Below are positions 45,285 to 55,120 of a stretch of 64,000 nt of DNA, one piece after another; the stretch's first letter is position 1; each line of letters starts with the position of its first letter. The DNA is from Burkholderia sp. NRF60-BP8 (lineage in GTDB: Bacteria > Pseudomonadota > Gammaproteobacteria > Burkholderiales > Burkholderiaceae). The stretch is taken from the NCBI RefSeq assembly GCF_001522585.2, contig NZ_CP013374.1:558001-622000 (forward strand), given 5' to 3'. A model generated the notes under the pieces. It was not told the origin of the DNA, did no database searches, and saw only the letters and a list, made by a program, of their open reading frames with translations. The translations under genes and the position numbers were made by a program.

Positions 45285-46232
45285 TCACGACGCAGCGATC
45301 CGCCGGCGGAAATGTTCGGTGCCCGCCACGATCTTGTCGAGCACCGCGTCGAGCGCCCAGAATCGTTCGCGCACGTCGTAGTCGATCGCACGGCATTTGA
45401 TCGATCCGAATGTGCCGATCCGCTGGTGATAGAGCTTCGCGAGCGCCGGGTAGCCCAGCGCCTCCGATACCGCCGAGACGACCAGGAACGTCGACAGTTC
45501 GTCGGCGAGCGCCGGATTCGACTCGCCCCGCGTACGCAGCCACCGATAGAGATCGGGATGGAAGTTCGTGAACACGCCGTTGAAACCGGCGGACCCGGCC
45601 TTCATCGCGTCCCACGCAATCGCGGCGTTCGCGTTCAGGATCTTCAGCGGCGACCCCGCGGCAAGCGCGACGCGCCGCTTCACCGTGGCGAGCTCGCAAC
45701 TCACGTCCTTGAGCATCACGAACCGGCCGGTATCGATACACGCGCGCAGCTCGTCGTCCGACAGAAGCCGCCGGTAAGGCGCCGGGCATTCGTACAGGCC
45801 GAGCGAGAGATCCGACGGCAGTCGCGCGAGCAGTCTGTGAAGATGATCGAGCAACGCGGCGCTGCCCTTGCGTTGCGGATCGAGACGATTGGTCACGAGC
45901 ACGACGCCCTGCGCGCCCGATTCGGCCGCCGCGCACAGTTCGACGACCTGCGCGTCGATATCGTCGCTGATGTGGCCCGACGCGACGACCGGTACGCGCC
46001 CGGCCACCCGCTCGACCACGAAGCGCGCGAGTTCCGCGCGTTCGGCCAGACTCAGGAATTGCATCTCGCTCGATTGCGCGACCGCGAACAACGCATCCGA
46101 GCCGTGCGCCAGATACCATTCGATGAGCCGCTCGAGCCCCGCGTAGTCGATCGAGCCGGCGTCGTCGAACGGCGTCAGCATCACCGGCACGATCCCCTCG
46201 ATGGTCACGTTCGATTGCTGCGAGTGTTGCAT
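45285..46232 (-). CDS. dihydrodipicolinate synthase/N-acetylneuraminate lyase family aldolase
   Basis: 315 residues. TIM-barrel class I aldolase with a Schiff-base Lys in RFVMLKDVSCE and the catalytic Tyr region in LYECPAPYRRL, plus the early GIVPVMLTPFDDAG. Members cleave or make pyruvate-linked sugars and acids. It is not the housekeeping dapA, judging from its catabolic context: it follows an MFS transporter and a ribokinase under a LacI regulator, so it may act on a keto-deoxy acid. Substrate is inference. Confidence 0.85.
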   Translation of the reverse strand: MQHSQQSNVTIEGIVPVMLTPFDDAGSIDYAGLERLIEWYLAHGSDALFAVAQSSEMQFLSLAERAELARFVVERVAGRVPVVASGHISDDIDAQVVELCAAAESGAQGVVLVTNRLDPQRKGSAALLDHLHRLLARLPSDLSLGLYECPAPYRRLLSDDELRACIDTGRFVMLKDVSCELATVKRRVALAAGSPLKILNANAAIAWDAMKAGSAGFNGVFTNFHPDLYRWLRTRGESNPALADELSTFLVVSAVSEALGYPALAKLYHQRIGTFGSIKCRAIDYDVRERFWALDAVLDKIVAGTEHFRRRIAAS

Positions 46233-46275
46233 CGGTTTCTCCTTCCTTCAGTGAATGCGAATGCAGGCTGCACGA

Positions 46276-47595
46276 TTACGCCGGCAACGGTCCGGGCGCG
46301 GCGTTCGCGGCCTGTTCGGGAATCGGCTTGCGCACGAGCAGCAGGTAGGCCATCGCACCGGCGAACGCGATCGCCGCCGCGGTGAGCAGCGCGGGCACGA
46401 ACGACCACTTCTGCGCAATGACGCCGGTCAGGATCGGGGCAAGCGCGCCGCCGATAAAGCCGCCGAAATTCTGGATCGCGCCGAGCGACGCGATGCGGCT
46501 CGGCGGCGCGGCCGCCGTCGCGAGTGCCCACGAGCATGCCGATGCCGCGTTGGCGAGAAAGATCACCACCGAAATGCATGCGAGCGCAATCGTATTACTC
46601 TGCACGAGTGCGGCCGGAATCGTGAACGCGACCATCCCGAGCATCGCGGCCACCACCGCATTGCGCCGGCTCACGACCGGCGACCGGCTGCGGCGCGTGA
46701 CGAAATCCGACAGCCAGCCGGCGGCCAGCGAACCGACGAACCCGCACAGGAACGGCACCGATGCGGCAAACCCCGTTCGGATCAGGCTCATGTGCCGCTC
46801 CATCGTCAGGTAGCCGGGCAACCAGGTCAGGTAGACCCAGTTCAGGTACACGGATCCGAAGAAGCCGATCAGCATCCCCCACGTCGTGCCGTGCGAGAAC
46901 AGGTTGCGCCAGTCGGCGAAGGTCAACTTCGGCGCCGCGACGACGCTTTGCGCATCGGCATCGAGGTAACCGCGTTCGGCGGCGGACAGTTGCGCGCGCA
47001 CCGGATCGCGATACAGCGCGAACCATACGACGGCGACGACGAGGCCGAGCGCCCCGGTCACGATGAACGCCCAGCGCCAGTTGAACGACGCAACGAGAAC
47101 CGACAGCAGCAGCGGCGCAAGCGCGGTACCGAGCGGCGACGCGGCATTGAAAATGCCCGTCGGCGTGCCGCGCGCGCGTAGCGGAAACCAGTTGCTCACC
47201 ACGCGCGCGGCCGACGGGAATTGCGGCGCCTCGCCGATGCCGAGCACGATGCGCGCGACGATGAACCAGCCGAAGCTGGACACGACGCCGCCGGCCGCCT
47301 GCGCGAACGACCAGACGATCAGCCCGATGCCGAGCAGCCGGCGCGGGCCGATGCGGTCGACCAGCCCGCCGACCGGAAACTGGCACAGCGCATAGCTCCA
47401 TGAGAATGCCGACAACAGCAGCCCCATTTGCGCGAGCGACAGGCCGAGATCGCCGCGGATCGCCGAACTCGCGACGGCCAGCGTGCCGCGATCGAGATAG
47501 TTGACGATCCCGCTCGCCATCAACAGCGCGAGCGCGATGCGTTGACCGCGCCGAATCCGTGGCGGCGCGTGCGGAACAGGTTGGTTGTCGTTCAT
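46276..47595 (-). CDS. MFS transporter (anion:cation symporter, sugar-acid type)
   Basis: 439 residues from ATG 47595, with GGAG 9 bp upstream (a second ATG lies at 47610). The ACS family look is strong: SGIVNYLDRGTLAVASSAIRGDLGLSLAQMGLLLSAFSWSYALCQFPVGGLVDRIGPRR, and GIGEAPQFPSAARVVSNWFPLRARGTPTGIFN. Such transporters take up hexuronates, galactarate/glucarate and other sugar acids. In the middle of a ribokinase-MFS-aldolase cluster. Confidence 0.88.
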   Translation of the reverse strand: MNDNQPVPHAPPRIRRGQRIALALLMASGIVNYLDRGTLAVASSAIRGDLGLSLAQMGLLLSAFSWSYALCQFPVGGLVDRIGPRRLLGIGLIVWSFAQAAGGVVSSFGWFIVARIVLGIGEAPQFPSAARVVSNWFPLRARGTPTGIFNAASPLGTALAPLLLSVLVASFNWRWAFIVTGALGLVVAVVWFALYRDPVRAQLSAAERGYLDADAQSVVAAPKLTFADWRNLFSHGTTWGMLIGFFGSVYLNWVYLTWLPGYLTMERHMSLIRTGFAASVPFLCGFVGSLAAGWLSDFVTRRSRSPVVSRRNAVVAAMLGMVAFTIPAALVQSNTIALACISVVIFLANAASACSWALATAAAPPSRIASLGAIQNFGGFIGGALAPILTGVIAQKWSFVPALLTAAAIAFAGAMAYLLLVRKPIPEQAANAAPGPLPA

Positions 47596-47655
47596 GTCGA
47601 TTGTCTCCATGTCACTGGTCTCGGCCGGGTTCGGCCGTTCCGTCGTGTGCGGAAT

Positions 47656-48582
47656 TCAGGTATCCATACGGTTTACTTCGTCGAGCGTCGGAATCGACGT
47701 CTGCGCGCCGTGACGCGTGACGCTGATCGCGGCCGCACGCTGGCCGAAGCCGATCGCGTCGTCCATCGACGCGCCGCCGGCCCGCGCGGCCGCGAACCCG
47801 CCGACGAACGTGTCGCCGGCCGCGGTCGTATCGACGGCCACCACCGCCATCGCACGATGGCGGCCGCTCCCTGCGCTGCCGCGCCAGCAAACGCCGCGCG
47901 CGCCGAGCGTGACCAGCACGTTGCCGACGCCTTTCGCGCACAGCGCATCGGCGGCGCGCGCGGCCGATGCATCGTCGCCCACGGCGATGCCGGTCAGCGA
48001 CTCGGCCTCGGTTTCGTTGACGACGAGATAGTCGACCCGCGCCAGCAGCGCATCGAAGAGCGGCTGTGCGGGTGCGGGATTGAGCAACACCGGCGTGTGG
48101 TGCGCGCTGGCGCAGGCAATCGCGCGCGCCACGCTGGCGATCGGTATTTCGAGCTGGCACACGAGCAGCGCGGCTCCGACGATCGTGTCGCGCGCCGCGT
48201 CGATCCGGTCGGCGTCGACGCACGCATTCGCGCCGGGCACGACGACGATGCTGTTGGCGCCGCCGTCGTCGACCGTGATCGTCGCGACTCCGGTCGCCGT
48301 GCCGCCGATCCGGTGCAGGTGCGTCACGTCGATGCGCTCTGCCGCCAGCGCGCCGTGCAGGCGCGCACCGAACGCGTCGTCGCCGACGCAGCCGATCATC
48401 GCGACCGATGCGCCGAGGCGCGCGGCCGCGACCGCCTGGTTCGCGCCCTTGCCGCCGTGAACGGTCTCGAACGTCGTACCGAGCAGCGTCTCGCCCGGCA
48501 CCGGCAGGCGCGGCGCGCGCGTGACGAGATCGATGTTGACGCTGCCGACGACGGCGACACGCGGTGACCGGAGACCGTTCAT
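47656..48582 (-). CDS. rbsK: ribokinase (PfkB family)
   Basis: 308 residues from ATG 48582. Ribokinase landmarks: VVGSVNIDLVTRAPRLPVPGETLLG, GGKGANQAVAAARLG, and the anion-hole/catalytic-base motif VDTTAAGDTFVGGF. Phosphorylates ribose or a related sugar or sugar acid with ATP. First gene of the minus-strand unit; a palindrome typical of LacI operators (48590-48603) sits 8 bp before the start codon. Confidence 0.9.
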   Translation of the reverse strand: MNGLRSPRVAVVGSVNIDLVTRAPRLPVPGETLLGTTFETVHGGKGANQAVAAARLGASVAMIGCVGDDAFGARLHGALAAERIDVTHLHRIGGTATGVATITVDDGGANSIVVVPGANACVDADRIDAARDTIVGAALLVCQLEIPIASVARAIACASAHHTPVLLNPAPAQPLFDALLARVDYLVVNETEAESLTGIAVGDDASAARAADALCAKGVGNVLVTLGARGVCWRGSAGSGRHRAMAVVAVDTTAAGDTFVGGFAAARAGGASMDDAIGFGQRAAAISVTRHGAQTSIPTLDEVNRMDT

Positions 48583-48589
48583 GGCTTGA

Positions 48590-48603
48590 TGTAATCGCTT
48601 ACA
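48590..48603. promoter_or_regulatory. LacI-type operator at the ribokinase start
   Basis: TGTAATCGCTTACA, a palindrome with central CG as in LacI/GalR-family operators. It lies directly upstream of the ribokinase ATG, where bound repressor would block transcription. Confidence 0.7.
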
Positions 48604-48678
48604 TTCGCGGTCGACAAAATGACCGGATAGGTCGTCGTCTCGGAAAATTTGGCCATACGGATCGAGAAGGTGTCTGAC

Positions 48679-48714
48679 ATAATAGGAAGGCTGCAGCAAG
48701 ATAGCGCTTACATT
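48679..48714 (-). promoter_or_regulatory. probable ribokinase-operon promoter with second LacI half-operator
   Basis: On the minus strand a -10-like TATTAT (48684-48679). Its weak -35 region overlaps TGTAAGCGCTAT (48712-48701), which shares a half-site with the operator at 48590-48603. Two sites about 110 bp apart could allow looping by the LacI-family protein. Confidence 0.5.
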
Positions 48715-48824
48715 CTCGCAGGCTCGCTCGAGAATGCAAGCGGGGCCATCACGAATCGAGGGTAAACAATGACGCTTTTGACGGCACACGGCAGCGGCAC
48801 GGCCGCCACGCGCGGAGACGGCCG

Positions 48825-49895
48825 ATGAGCACGTCCCGGGCACGCCGCGGCAGCGGCCGCTCGGTGCTCGGCGACGTCGCGAAACTGGCCGGCGTATCGA
48901 CCGCGACCGTCTCGCGCGTGTACAACGATCCCGGCAAGGTATCGGCCGACGTGCAGCAGCGCGTGCGCGACGCGGCGCTCGCACTGAACTGGATCCCGAA
49001 TGCGGCCGGTCGCGCGCTCGCATCCACGCGCACTCACATCACGGGCGCGATCATTCCGACCCTCGACGACCAGGTGTTCGCGTCGCAGGTCGCCGGCATG
49101 CAGACGGTCATGGCCGAGCACGGCATCACGCTGTTCCTCGGCTGCTCGAACTACGATCCCGCGCAAGCGCTCGCGCAGGTACGCGCGATGCTGTCGCGCG
49201 GCGTGGAAGCCGTGTCGCTGGTCGGCGAAGCGTATCCGCCGGAATTGTTCGAACTCCTCGCGATGCATCGCGTGCCGTACGTCGTCACGTATGCGTACCG
49301 CGACGACAGCCCGCATTGCTGCATCGGCTTCGACAACCGCGCGGCGTTCGCACGGCTCACCACGCACCTGCTCGACCTCGGCCACCGCGATTTCGCGATC
49401 GTCATGCAGCCGTCGACGGACAACGACCGCGTGCAGGCCCGCCTGCGCGGCATTCACGACACGCTGGCCGCGCACGGGCTCGCGGTGCGTCCCGTGCATC
49501 AGCACGAAGGCGCGGCCACGATCGCGTTCGGGCGGGCGAGCCTGCGGGCGATCGTCGGCAGCGATGCGGCGACGCGGCCGACCGCCGTGATCTGCGGCAA
49601 CGACGCGCTCGCGCTCGGCGCGTTGCTCGAAGCGCAGGCGCTCGGTATCGGCGTGCCCACGCAGTTGTCGATCACCGGCTTCGACGACGTCGCGCTCGCG
49701 CGCGAGATCCGGCCGTCGCTGACGACGATGTGGGTCGACACCGACGCGATCGGCCGCCAGGCCGCGCGTGCATTGCTTAACGCGCTCGAGAACGGCGCAA
49801 CGGGGCCCGGCCATGCCGTCCTGCCCGAGCTGCGCATACGGGAATCGGCGGCGCCGCCCACGCGGACGCAGGCGCACGCGACGCGCAAGAAATAG
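48825..49895 (+). CDS. LacI family transcriptional regulator
   Basis: 356 residues. N-terminal helix-turn-helix and hinge: GDVAKLAGVSTATVSRVYNDPGKVSADVQQRVRDAALALNWIPNAAGRALA. The C-terminal periplasmic-binding-protein-like domain includes GAIIPTLDDQVFASQVAGMQ, CGNDALALGALLEAQALG and SITGFDDVALAREIRPSLTTM. Divergent from the ribokinase-MFS-aldolase unit and presumably its repressor, binding the TGTAA-N4-TTACA site. Ligand unknown. Confidence 0.92.
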   Translation: MSTSRARRGSGRSVLGDVAKLAGVSTATVSRVYNDPGKVSADVQQRVRDAALALNWIPNAAGRALASTRTHITGAIIPTLDDQVFASQVAGMQTVMAEHGITLFLGCSNYDPAQALAQVRAMLSRGVEAVSLVGEAYPPELFELLAMHRVPYVVTYAYRDDSPHCCIGFDNRAAFARLTTHLLDLGHRDFAIVMQPSTDNDRVQARLRGIHDTLAAHGLAVRPVHQHEGAATIAFGRASLRAIVGSDAATRPTAVICGNDALALGALLEAQALGIGVPTQLSITGFDDVALAREIRPSLTTMWVDTDAIGRQAARALLNALENGATGPGHAVLPELRIRESAAPPTRTQAHATRKK

Positions 49896-49911
49896 CGGGC
49901 CAGCGCCCCGT

Positions 49912-50940
49912 TTACTGCATCACGTCGATCGGCAGCGTCTTGTCGAGCGTGTCGTGCCACGCGTTGATCGTCTTCGGCACGGTTTTCTTCCACGCGGGCA
50001 CGTTCGAGTAGTAACGCATCCGGACGTGGTTCTTTGCATCGAACACGAGCAGCCCGATCCACAGATCGGTGCCGCGACGCATCACGATCGCCGCGTTCGT
50101 CGTCGCGATACCGCGCACCCAGTACGACGTCACGTGCGCGCCGAGGCCGTCGAGATCCTTCTCGTCGGCGCTGGAGTTGACCATGTCGACGAGCGTCTGA
50201 TAGTCGGCGCCGAGCAGCTCGTGCGCGATCGCGTTCTGCCGCGCGTCGGCGACGACCTTGAGGCTCAGCAGGTCGGCTTTCGGTTGGGCCTGCGACTGCG
50301 CGGCGGCCACGTAGTTGCCCGCGTACGTGACGCCCGCACCCGCGCCGCAATCGAAATCGGCGCCCTGTTGCGTGACGCGAATGCGCCCGCCCTTCCGGTC
50401 GAAGTCGAGCCGGCACTTGTCCTGGCGGAAGACGCCGCTGTCGCCGTGCAGCACGATGTCGCCGTCGAGGCCGCCGGTATTCGCGCCGTTGTTGGCGCTC
50501 AGCTCGAAATGCAGGCGCGGCACCGTGCCGGTGAACGTCAGCACGCCGCCGACCGATGGGTTGTCGCTCGTCAGGTACCACGTCTGCTGCCAGCGGTCGG
50601 CGGCGAGCGGCGTGCCGTTCAGGCTCGCGAGCCGTTCGCGGTAGCGGTCGCCGAGGCATGACGCGTCGCTGCCGCACTGGTCGCGCTGCTTGAGCCACTT
50701 CAACTGCGCGGCCTTCGGCGCGGCCGTATCGCCGCCCTTCGCGAGCGTCCTCTTCCACGCGGCCGACAGATCGCCGTCGAGCTTCGATAATGCGGGGTTC
50801 GCGCAGATCGTCTTCTCGGTGGGCGATGCGGCCTTCCCGCAGTCGAAGCCGGCCGCCTGCGCGGCGACCGGCACCAGCATCAGCAGCGCGGCCGCCGCGA
50901 TGAATGGCAACTGCGTGCGCGACGTTTCACATGCAGACAT
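49912..50940 (-). CDS. secreted LprI-like (DUF1311) protein
   Basis: 342 residues from ATG 50940 (an ATG at 50982 is possible; neither has a clear ribosome-binding site). Signal peptide cleaved near AAQAA. Residues about 31-110 form the LprI/YecT domain: FDCGKAASPTEKTICANPALSKLDGDLSAAWKR, QLKWLKQRDQCGSDASCLGDRYRERLASL, with four Cys for disulfides. LprI proteins inhibit lysozyme in mycobacteria. The C-terminal 230 residues are an extra domain of unknown function. Confidence 0.78.
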   Translation of the reverse strand: MSACETSRTQLPFIAAAALLMLVPVAAQAAGFDCGKAASPTEKTICANPALSKLDGDLSAAWKRTLAKGGDTAAPKAAQLKWLKQRDQCGSDASCLGDRYRERLASLNGTPLAADRWQQTWYLTSDNPSVGGVLTFTGTVPRLHFELSANNGANTGGLDGDIVLHGDSGVFRQDKCRLDFDRKGGRIRVTQQGADFDCGAGAGVTYAGNYVAAAQSQAQPKADLLSLKVVADARQNAIAHELLGADYQTLVDMVNSSADEKDLDGLGAHVTSYWVRGIATTNAAIVMRRGTDLWIGLLVFDAKNHVRMRYYSNVPAWKKTVPKTINAWHDTLDKTLPIDVMQ

Positions 50941-51381
50941 CGCGGCTTGGCCGCGCGCATTCGATCGGTTCTGGGTTGTCATCGGCTTGATCGTCGCTGC
51001 GTCGCGCGCCTGTAGAAGCGACCTGCACGCGACATTCGAGGTAAAAACGCCCGGCCCGGCATGCAGCGCATGCCGCCGCCCGCCGAAGCGTAACCCGGAT
51101 GCGCGACGCCGATCAATCGACGTTCGATGTCGTCGCAACCATGTCGGCGGCGGTGCCGCGGTGCACGATACCGTCGTGCAACGCAGCTTTCGTCGCGCGA
51201 CCGACGATCCCGATGAACACGATCGCCCGAGCGCCGTCACGCCCGGTCGGCCCGTCGTCTTCCATCGACCGGAGCCGGATGCGCCGCGCGGCGACCTGCC
51301 CCACGCGTGCCGCAATCGCACTCGCCGCATCGGCCATACACGGCGCCTTCGCGCGCAGGACGAGACGAGCCGGCAATGACG
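50941..51381. other. intergenic region, no gene seen
   Basis: About 440 bp between the LprI-like gene start and the Fic gene stop. Overlapping high-GC frames (for example minus strand toward 51113) show no conserved motif. No clear hairpin with T-run was found for the end of the fic gene. Confidence 0.5.
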
Positions 51382-52503
51382 TCAGCCGTCGAACGGCACC
51401 AGCTCGTAACTCGTGCTCCGCCCACCGGACGCCGAGCGACGCAACATGCCCTGCTCGACGAGCTCCGTGATATCGCGCAGCGCCGTGTCTTGCGAGCATT
51501 TCGCGAGAGCGGCCCACTTGGTGGTCGTCAACTTCCCTTCGAAGCCGTCGAGCAAGCGATTCATGACCTTGACCTGGCGTTCGTTCATCGCGACGCCCGC
51601 GCATCGCTGCCAGAAGCGCGCCTTGATCAGCACCGCATCGAGTGTCGTGTGCGCGTGATCGACGGCCTGGCCCAGCGTGTTCAGAAACCACGCAAGCCAC
51701 TCCGTGACGTCGAGCGAACCGCGCTGCGTGCGCTCCAGCGCGTCGTAATACGCGTTGCGCTCGCGCTGGATCTGCGCGGACAGGCTGTAGAAACGCTGCG
51801 GGCTTCGGTCCGCGCGTGCCAGAACCAGATCGCCGAGCGCGCGCGCGATGCGACCGTTGCCGTCGTCGAACGGGTGCAGCGTGACGAACCACAGGTGGGC
51901 CAGGCCGGCCCTGATCAGCAAGGGCTCGGCCGGCGGCGCGTTGAACCACGCGAGAAAGCGCCCGATCTCGTGCGTCAGGCGGGTGGCCGGCGGCGCCTCG
52001 AAATGCACGCGCTGCCGGCCGATCGGCCCGGAGACGACCTGCATCGGCCCGCTCGCATCCGAGCGCCACCCGCCGACCGTGATCCGCGACAGCCCCGAAT
52101 AGCCGGTCGGGAACAGCGCGGCATGCCATCCGAACAACCGCGCTTCTGTGACCGGTGCGGCCGCATGGGTCGTCGCATCCAGCACCATGTCGACGACGCC
52201 TTCGACATGGCGATCGATCGGCGCGAGCGCGCCGATGTCGACGCCGAGCCGGCGCGCGATCGACGACCGGACCGACGCGACATTCAGGTTCTCGCCTTCG
52301 ATCGCGCTGGTCTTGACGACGTCATCCGTCAGCGCGGCCAGGCTCGCTTCGTCGCGCAACGCCAGGCCGACATCCGCCAATCGCCCGGCCAGCATGCCTT
52401 GCGCACGGCTGACGTCGGCGAGCGGCATGGCGAGGGTCGCAAGATCGAAGCGCCATGCCGGCCAGTCGGCCGATTCCCAGATATAGGTGTAATCTCCGCT
52501 CAT
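51382..52503 (-). CDS. Fic family AMP-transferase with C-terminal winged helix
   Basis: 373 residues from ATG 52503. The Fic motif HPFDDGNGRIAR (210-221) is complete with catalytic His210. The inhibitory helix motif TSAIEG (65-70), of the [ST]xxxE[GN] form, marks a class II, self-inhibited enzyme. Residues about 320-373 form a winged helix (TTTKWAALAKCSQDTALRDITELVEQGMLRRS). The protein should AMPylate (or deAMPylate) a target via ATP and may bind DNA. Its start codon lies inside one copy of a palindrome repeated 52 bp upstream, suggesting autoregulation. No separate antitoxin gene is present. Confidence 0.92.
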   Translation of the reverse strand: MSGDYTYIWESADWPAWRFDLATLAMPLADVSRAQGMLAGRLADVGLALRDEASLAALTDDVVKTSAIEGENLNVASVRSSIARRLGVDIGALAPIDRHVEGVVDMVLDATTHAAAPVTEARLFGWHAALFPTGYSGLSRITVGGWRSDASGPMQVVSGPIGRQRVHFEAPPATRLTHEIGRFLAWFNAPPAEPLLIRAGLAHLWFVTLHPFDDGNGRIARALGDLVLARADRSPQRFYSLSAQIQRERNAYYDALERTQRGSLDVTEWLAWFLNTLGQAVDHAHTTLDAVLIKARFWQRCAGVAMNERQVKVMNRLLDGFEGKLTTTKWAALAKCSQDTALRDITELVEQGMLRRSASGGRSTSYELVPFDG

Positions 52504-52516
52504 GATGCGGAGATTA
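52490..52516. promoter_or_regulatory. palindrome spanning the fic start codon
   Basis: TAATCTCCGC (52490-52499), a 7-base centre containing the start codon, and GCGGAGATTA (52507-52516). Perfect 10-bp arms, same motif as the site at 52543-52567. Confidence 0.7.
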
Positions 52517-52542
52517 TCCACCGATACACCGCACGACTCAAC

Positions 52543-52567
52543 AATCTCCGCAAAATTTGCGGAGATT
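52543..52567. promoter_or_regulatory. upstream palindrome of the fic gene
   Basis: AATCTCCGCAAA, one central A, TTTGCGGAGATT: perfect 12-bp arms. Centre is 52 bp (about five helical turns) from the centre of the site at the start codon. Lies between the LysR stop and the fic start. Confidence 0.75.
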
Positions 52568-52596
52568 AATCGCCTCATTCACCGCAAAGCGGCCGG

Positions 52597-53514
52597 CTAC
52601 CGTGCCCGGCCCGCCCCGCTCGCGTCCGTCGGCGCCGGCTGCCCGAGCCGCTCCGCGAGAAACCCGATGAACGTACGCAGCGTGACGAACCCCTCGCGGT
52701 GCTGCGGAAACACGGCATTGAGCGTGATCGGCGGCGGCACGTACGCGTCGAGCACCGGCACGAGCGCACCGCTGTCGAGCGCCGCGCCGACGATGAAGTG
52801 CGGCAGCAGCGCGATGCCGAGCCCCGCGATCGCGGCGTCGCGCACCACTTCGCCGTTGTTCGCGACGAGCGGCCCCTGCACGTCGAACGTGCGCGCCGCG
52901 CCGTCGACGCGGAATTCCCAGCCGACCCGCCGCTCGCGTCCGTACAGCACGCACGTATGGCCGGCCAGATCGGCCGGCGTCTGCGGCGTGCCATGCCGCT
53001 TCAGGTACGCGGGGCTCGCGCACGGGATCATCCGCCACGCGCCGAGCGGTCGTGCGATCAGCGTCGAGTCCTCGAGCGAGCCGATCCGCAGCACGAGGTC
53101 GAAGCCCTCGCCGATCAGGTCGACGCGCCGGTCGGTCAGGTCGAGGTTCAGCCGCACGGCCGGGTGCGCGGACAGGAATTCGGCGATCAGCGGCGACACG
53201 TGCGTGATCCCGAACGACAGCGGCGCGCTGATCTTCAGCGAGCCATGCAGCTCCGTACTGCGCACCGACATCGCCTGCTCGGCGTCGGCGATCTCCGCGA
53301 GGATGCGCTGCGCGCGCACATAAAACTCCTGCCCCGACTCGGTCACCGCGAGATTGCGGGTATTGCGATGCAGAAGCCGCACGCCGAGCGACGCCTCCAG
53401 CGCCATCGTGCGGCGACTGACGAACTGCTTGGACAGCATCAGCTGGTCGGCCGCCGCCGTGAAACTGCCTGCGTCGACGGTCGCGACGAAGATCCTCAGG
53501 TCGTTGAGTTCCAT
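52597..53514 (-). CDS. LysR family transcriptional regulator
   Basis: 305 residues from ATG 53514, with GGAG 8 bp upstream (a GTG at 53523 is possible). N-terminal helix-turn-helix MELNDLRIFVATVDAGSFTAAADQLMLSKQFVSRRTMALEASLGVRLLHRNTR, then a LysR substrate-binding domain of the CrgA-like subgroup (GSLKISAPLSFGITHVSPLIAEFLSAHP). Divergent from the pirin-wrbA operon, which this gene arrangement commonly regulates in proteobacteria. Confidence 0.9.
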   Translation of the reverse strand: MELNDLRIFVATVDAGSFTAAADQLMLSKQFVSRRTMALEASLGVRLLHRNTRNLAVTESGQEFYVRAQRILAEIADAEQAMSVRSTELHGSLKISAPLSFGITHVSPLIAEFLSAHPAVRLNLDLTDRRVDLIGEGFDLVLRIGSLEDSTLIARPLGAWRMIPCASPAYLKRHGTPQTPADLAGHTCVLYGRERRVGWEFRVDGAARTFDVQGPLVANNGEVVRDAAIAGLGIALLPHFIVGAALDSGALVPVLDAYVPPPITLNAVFPQHREGFVTLRTFIGFLAERLGQPAPTDASGAGRAR

Positions 53515-53551
53515 ATTGTCCACTCCATAGCGACAGTCATTATCTTTACAG

Positions 53552-53570
53552 CGATTTATTTGTCAAATCG
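53552..53570. promoter_or_regulatory. LysR-type binding-site candidate between LysR and pirin genes
   Basis: Inverted repeat CGATTT-ATTTGTC-AAATCG in the 127-bp divergent promoter region, consistent with the T-N11-A pattern of LysR operators. The area is AT-rich compared with flanking genes. Confidence 0.55.
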
Positions 53571-53641
53571 ATTGACCTAAGATTCATCTCAACGAACGGC
53601 CGGGCCCACTTCCGAGGTCCGGCGACTTGAAGGAAAAAATC

Positions 53642-54367
<726 letters not shown>

Positions 54368-54428
54368 CGCCCGTTCGGGAAACCGGGCTCCGCTGACCGC
54401 GGGGCCCCTTTAATCGGAGATTCGCAAC

Positions 54429-55031
54429 ATGGCCAAGGTTCTCGTTCTTTACTACTCGTCCTACGGGCACGTCGAAACGATGGCGCAGCACGTCGTGGAG
54501 GGCGCGAAATCGGTGCCCGGCGTCGAGGTCACGCTCAAGCGCGTGCCGGAAACGATCCCCGTCGACCAGGCCCGCGCGATCGGCGTGAAGGTCGACCAGG
54601 CCGCGCCGGTCGCCACGGTGGACGAACTCGCCGACTACGATGCGATCATCTTCGGCACGCCGACCCGCTTCGGCAACATGGCCGGCCAGATGCGCACGTT
54701 CCTCGACCAGACGGGCGGCCTGTGGATGAAAGGCGCACTCGTCGGCAAGATCGGCAGCGTGTTCGCGTCGACCGGCACCCAGCACGGCGGCCAGGAAACG
54801 ACGATCACGTCGTTCCACACGACGCTGCTGCATCACGGGATGGTGATCGTGGGCGTGCCGTATGCGTGCAGCGGGCTCGTCAACATGAACGAAATCACCG
54901 GCGGCACGCCGTACGGCGCGACCACGCTCGCGGGTGCGGACGGCAGCCGCCAGCCGAGCGCGAACGAACTCGACATCGCGCGCTACCAGGGCAAGCACGT
55001 GGCCGAACTCGCGAGCAAGCTCGCGTCGTAA
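54429..55031 (+). CDS. wrbA: NAD(P)H:quinone oxidoreductase WrbA
   Basis: 200 residues. Flavodoxin-like fold with FMN phosphate loop [36 protein letters not shown] and [12 protein letters not shown], the WrbA signatures. Two-electron reduction of quinones without semiquinone. Same operon as the pirin; a GGAG lies about 11 bp before the ATG. A long hairpin follows downstream. Confidence 0.93.
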   Translation: MAKVLVLYYSSYGHVETMAQHVVEGAKSVPGVEVTLKRVPETIPVDQARAIGVKVDQAAPVATVDELADYDAIIFGTPTRFGNMAGQMRTFLDQTGGLWMKGALVGKIGSVFASTGTQHGGQETTITSFHTTLLHHGMVIVGVPYACSGLVNMNEITGGTPYGATTLAGADGSRQPSANELDIARYQGKHVAELASKLAS

Positions 55032-55059
55032 CGCGGCGGCTCCGCGGCCCCGCAGTTCC

Positions 55060-55106
55060 GCACAGGACGAACGGCGCCGGGTCGACCGGCGCCGTTCGTC
55101 CTGTGC
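55060..55106. terminator. bidirectional hairpin between wrbA and a convergent small gene
   Basis: Perfect 21-bp arms (starting GCACAGGACGAACGGCGCC) around the 5-base loop GTCGA. Located 29 bp after wrbA and 15 bp before the facing gene's stop. No T-run on either side, but the stem is very stable and serves both genes. Confidence 0.75.
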
Positions 55107-55120
55107 AACGCGTTCGACCG

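Noticed and set aside
45075..46385. 436-residue plus-strand frame across the CACGG repeat and the aldolase gene
   Set aside because: Antisense shadow; the repeat would encode THGTARHGTARH-like low-complexity sequence with no family match.
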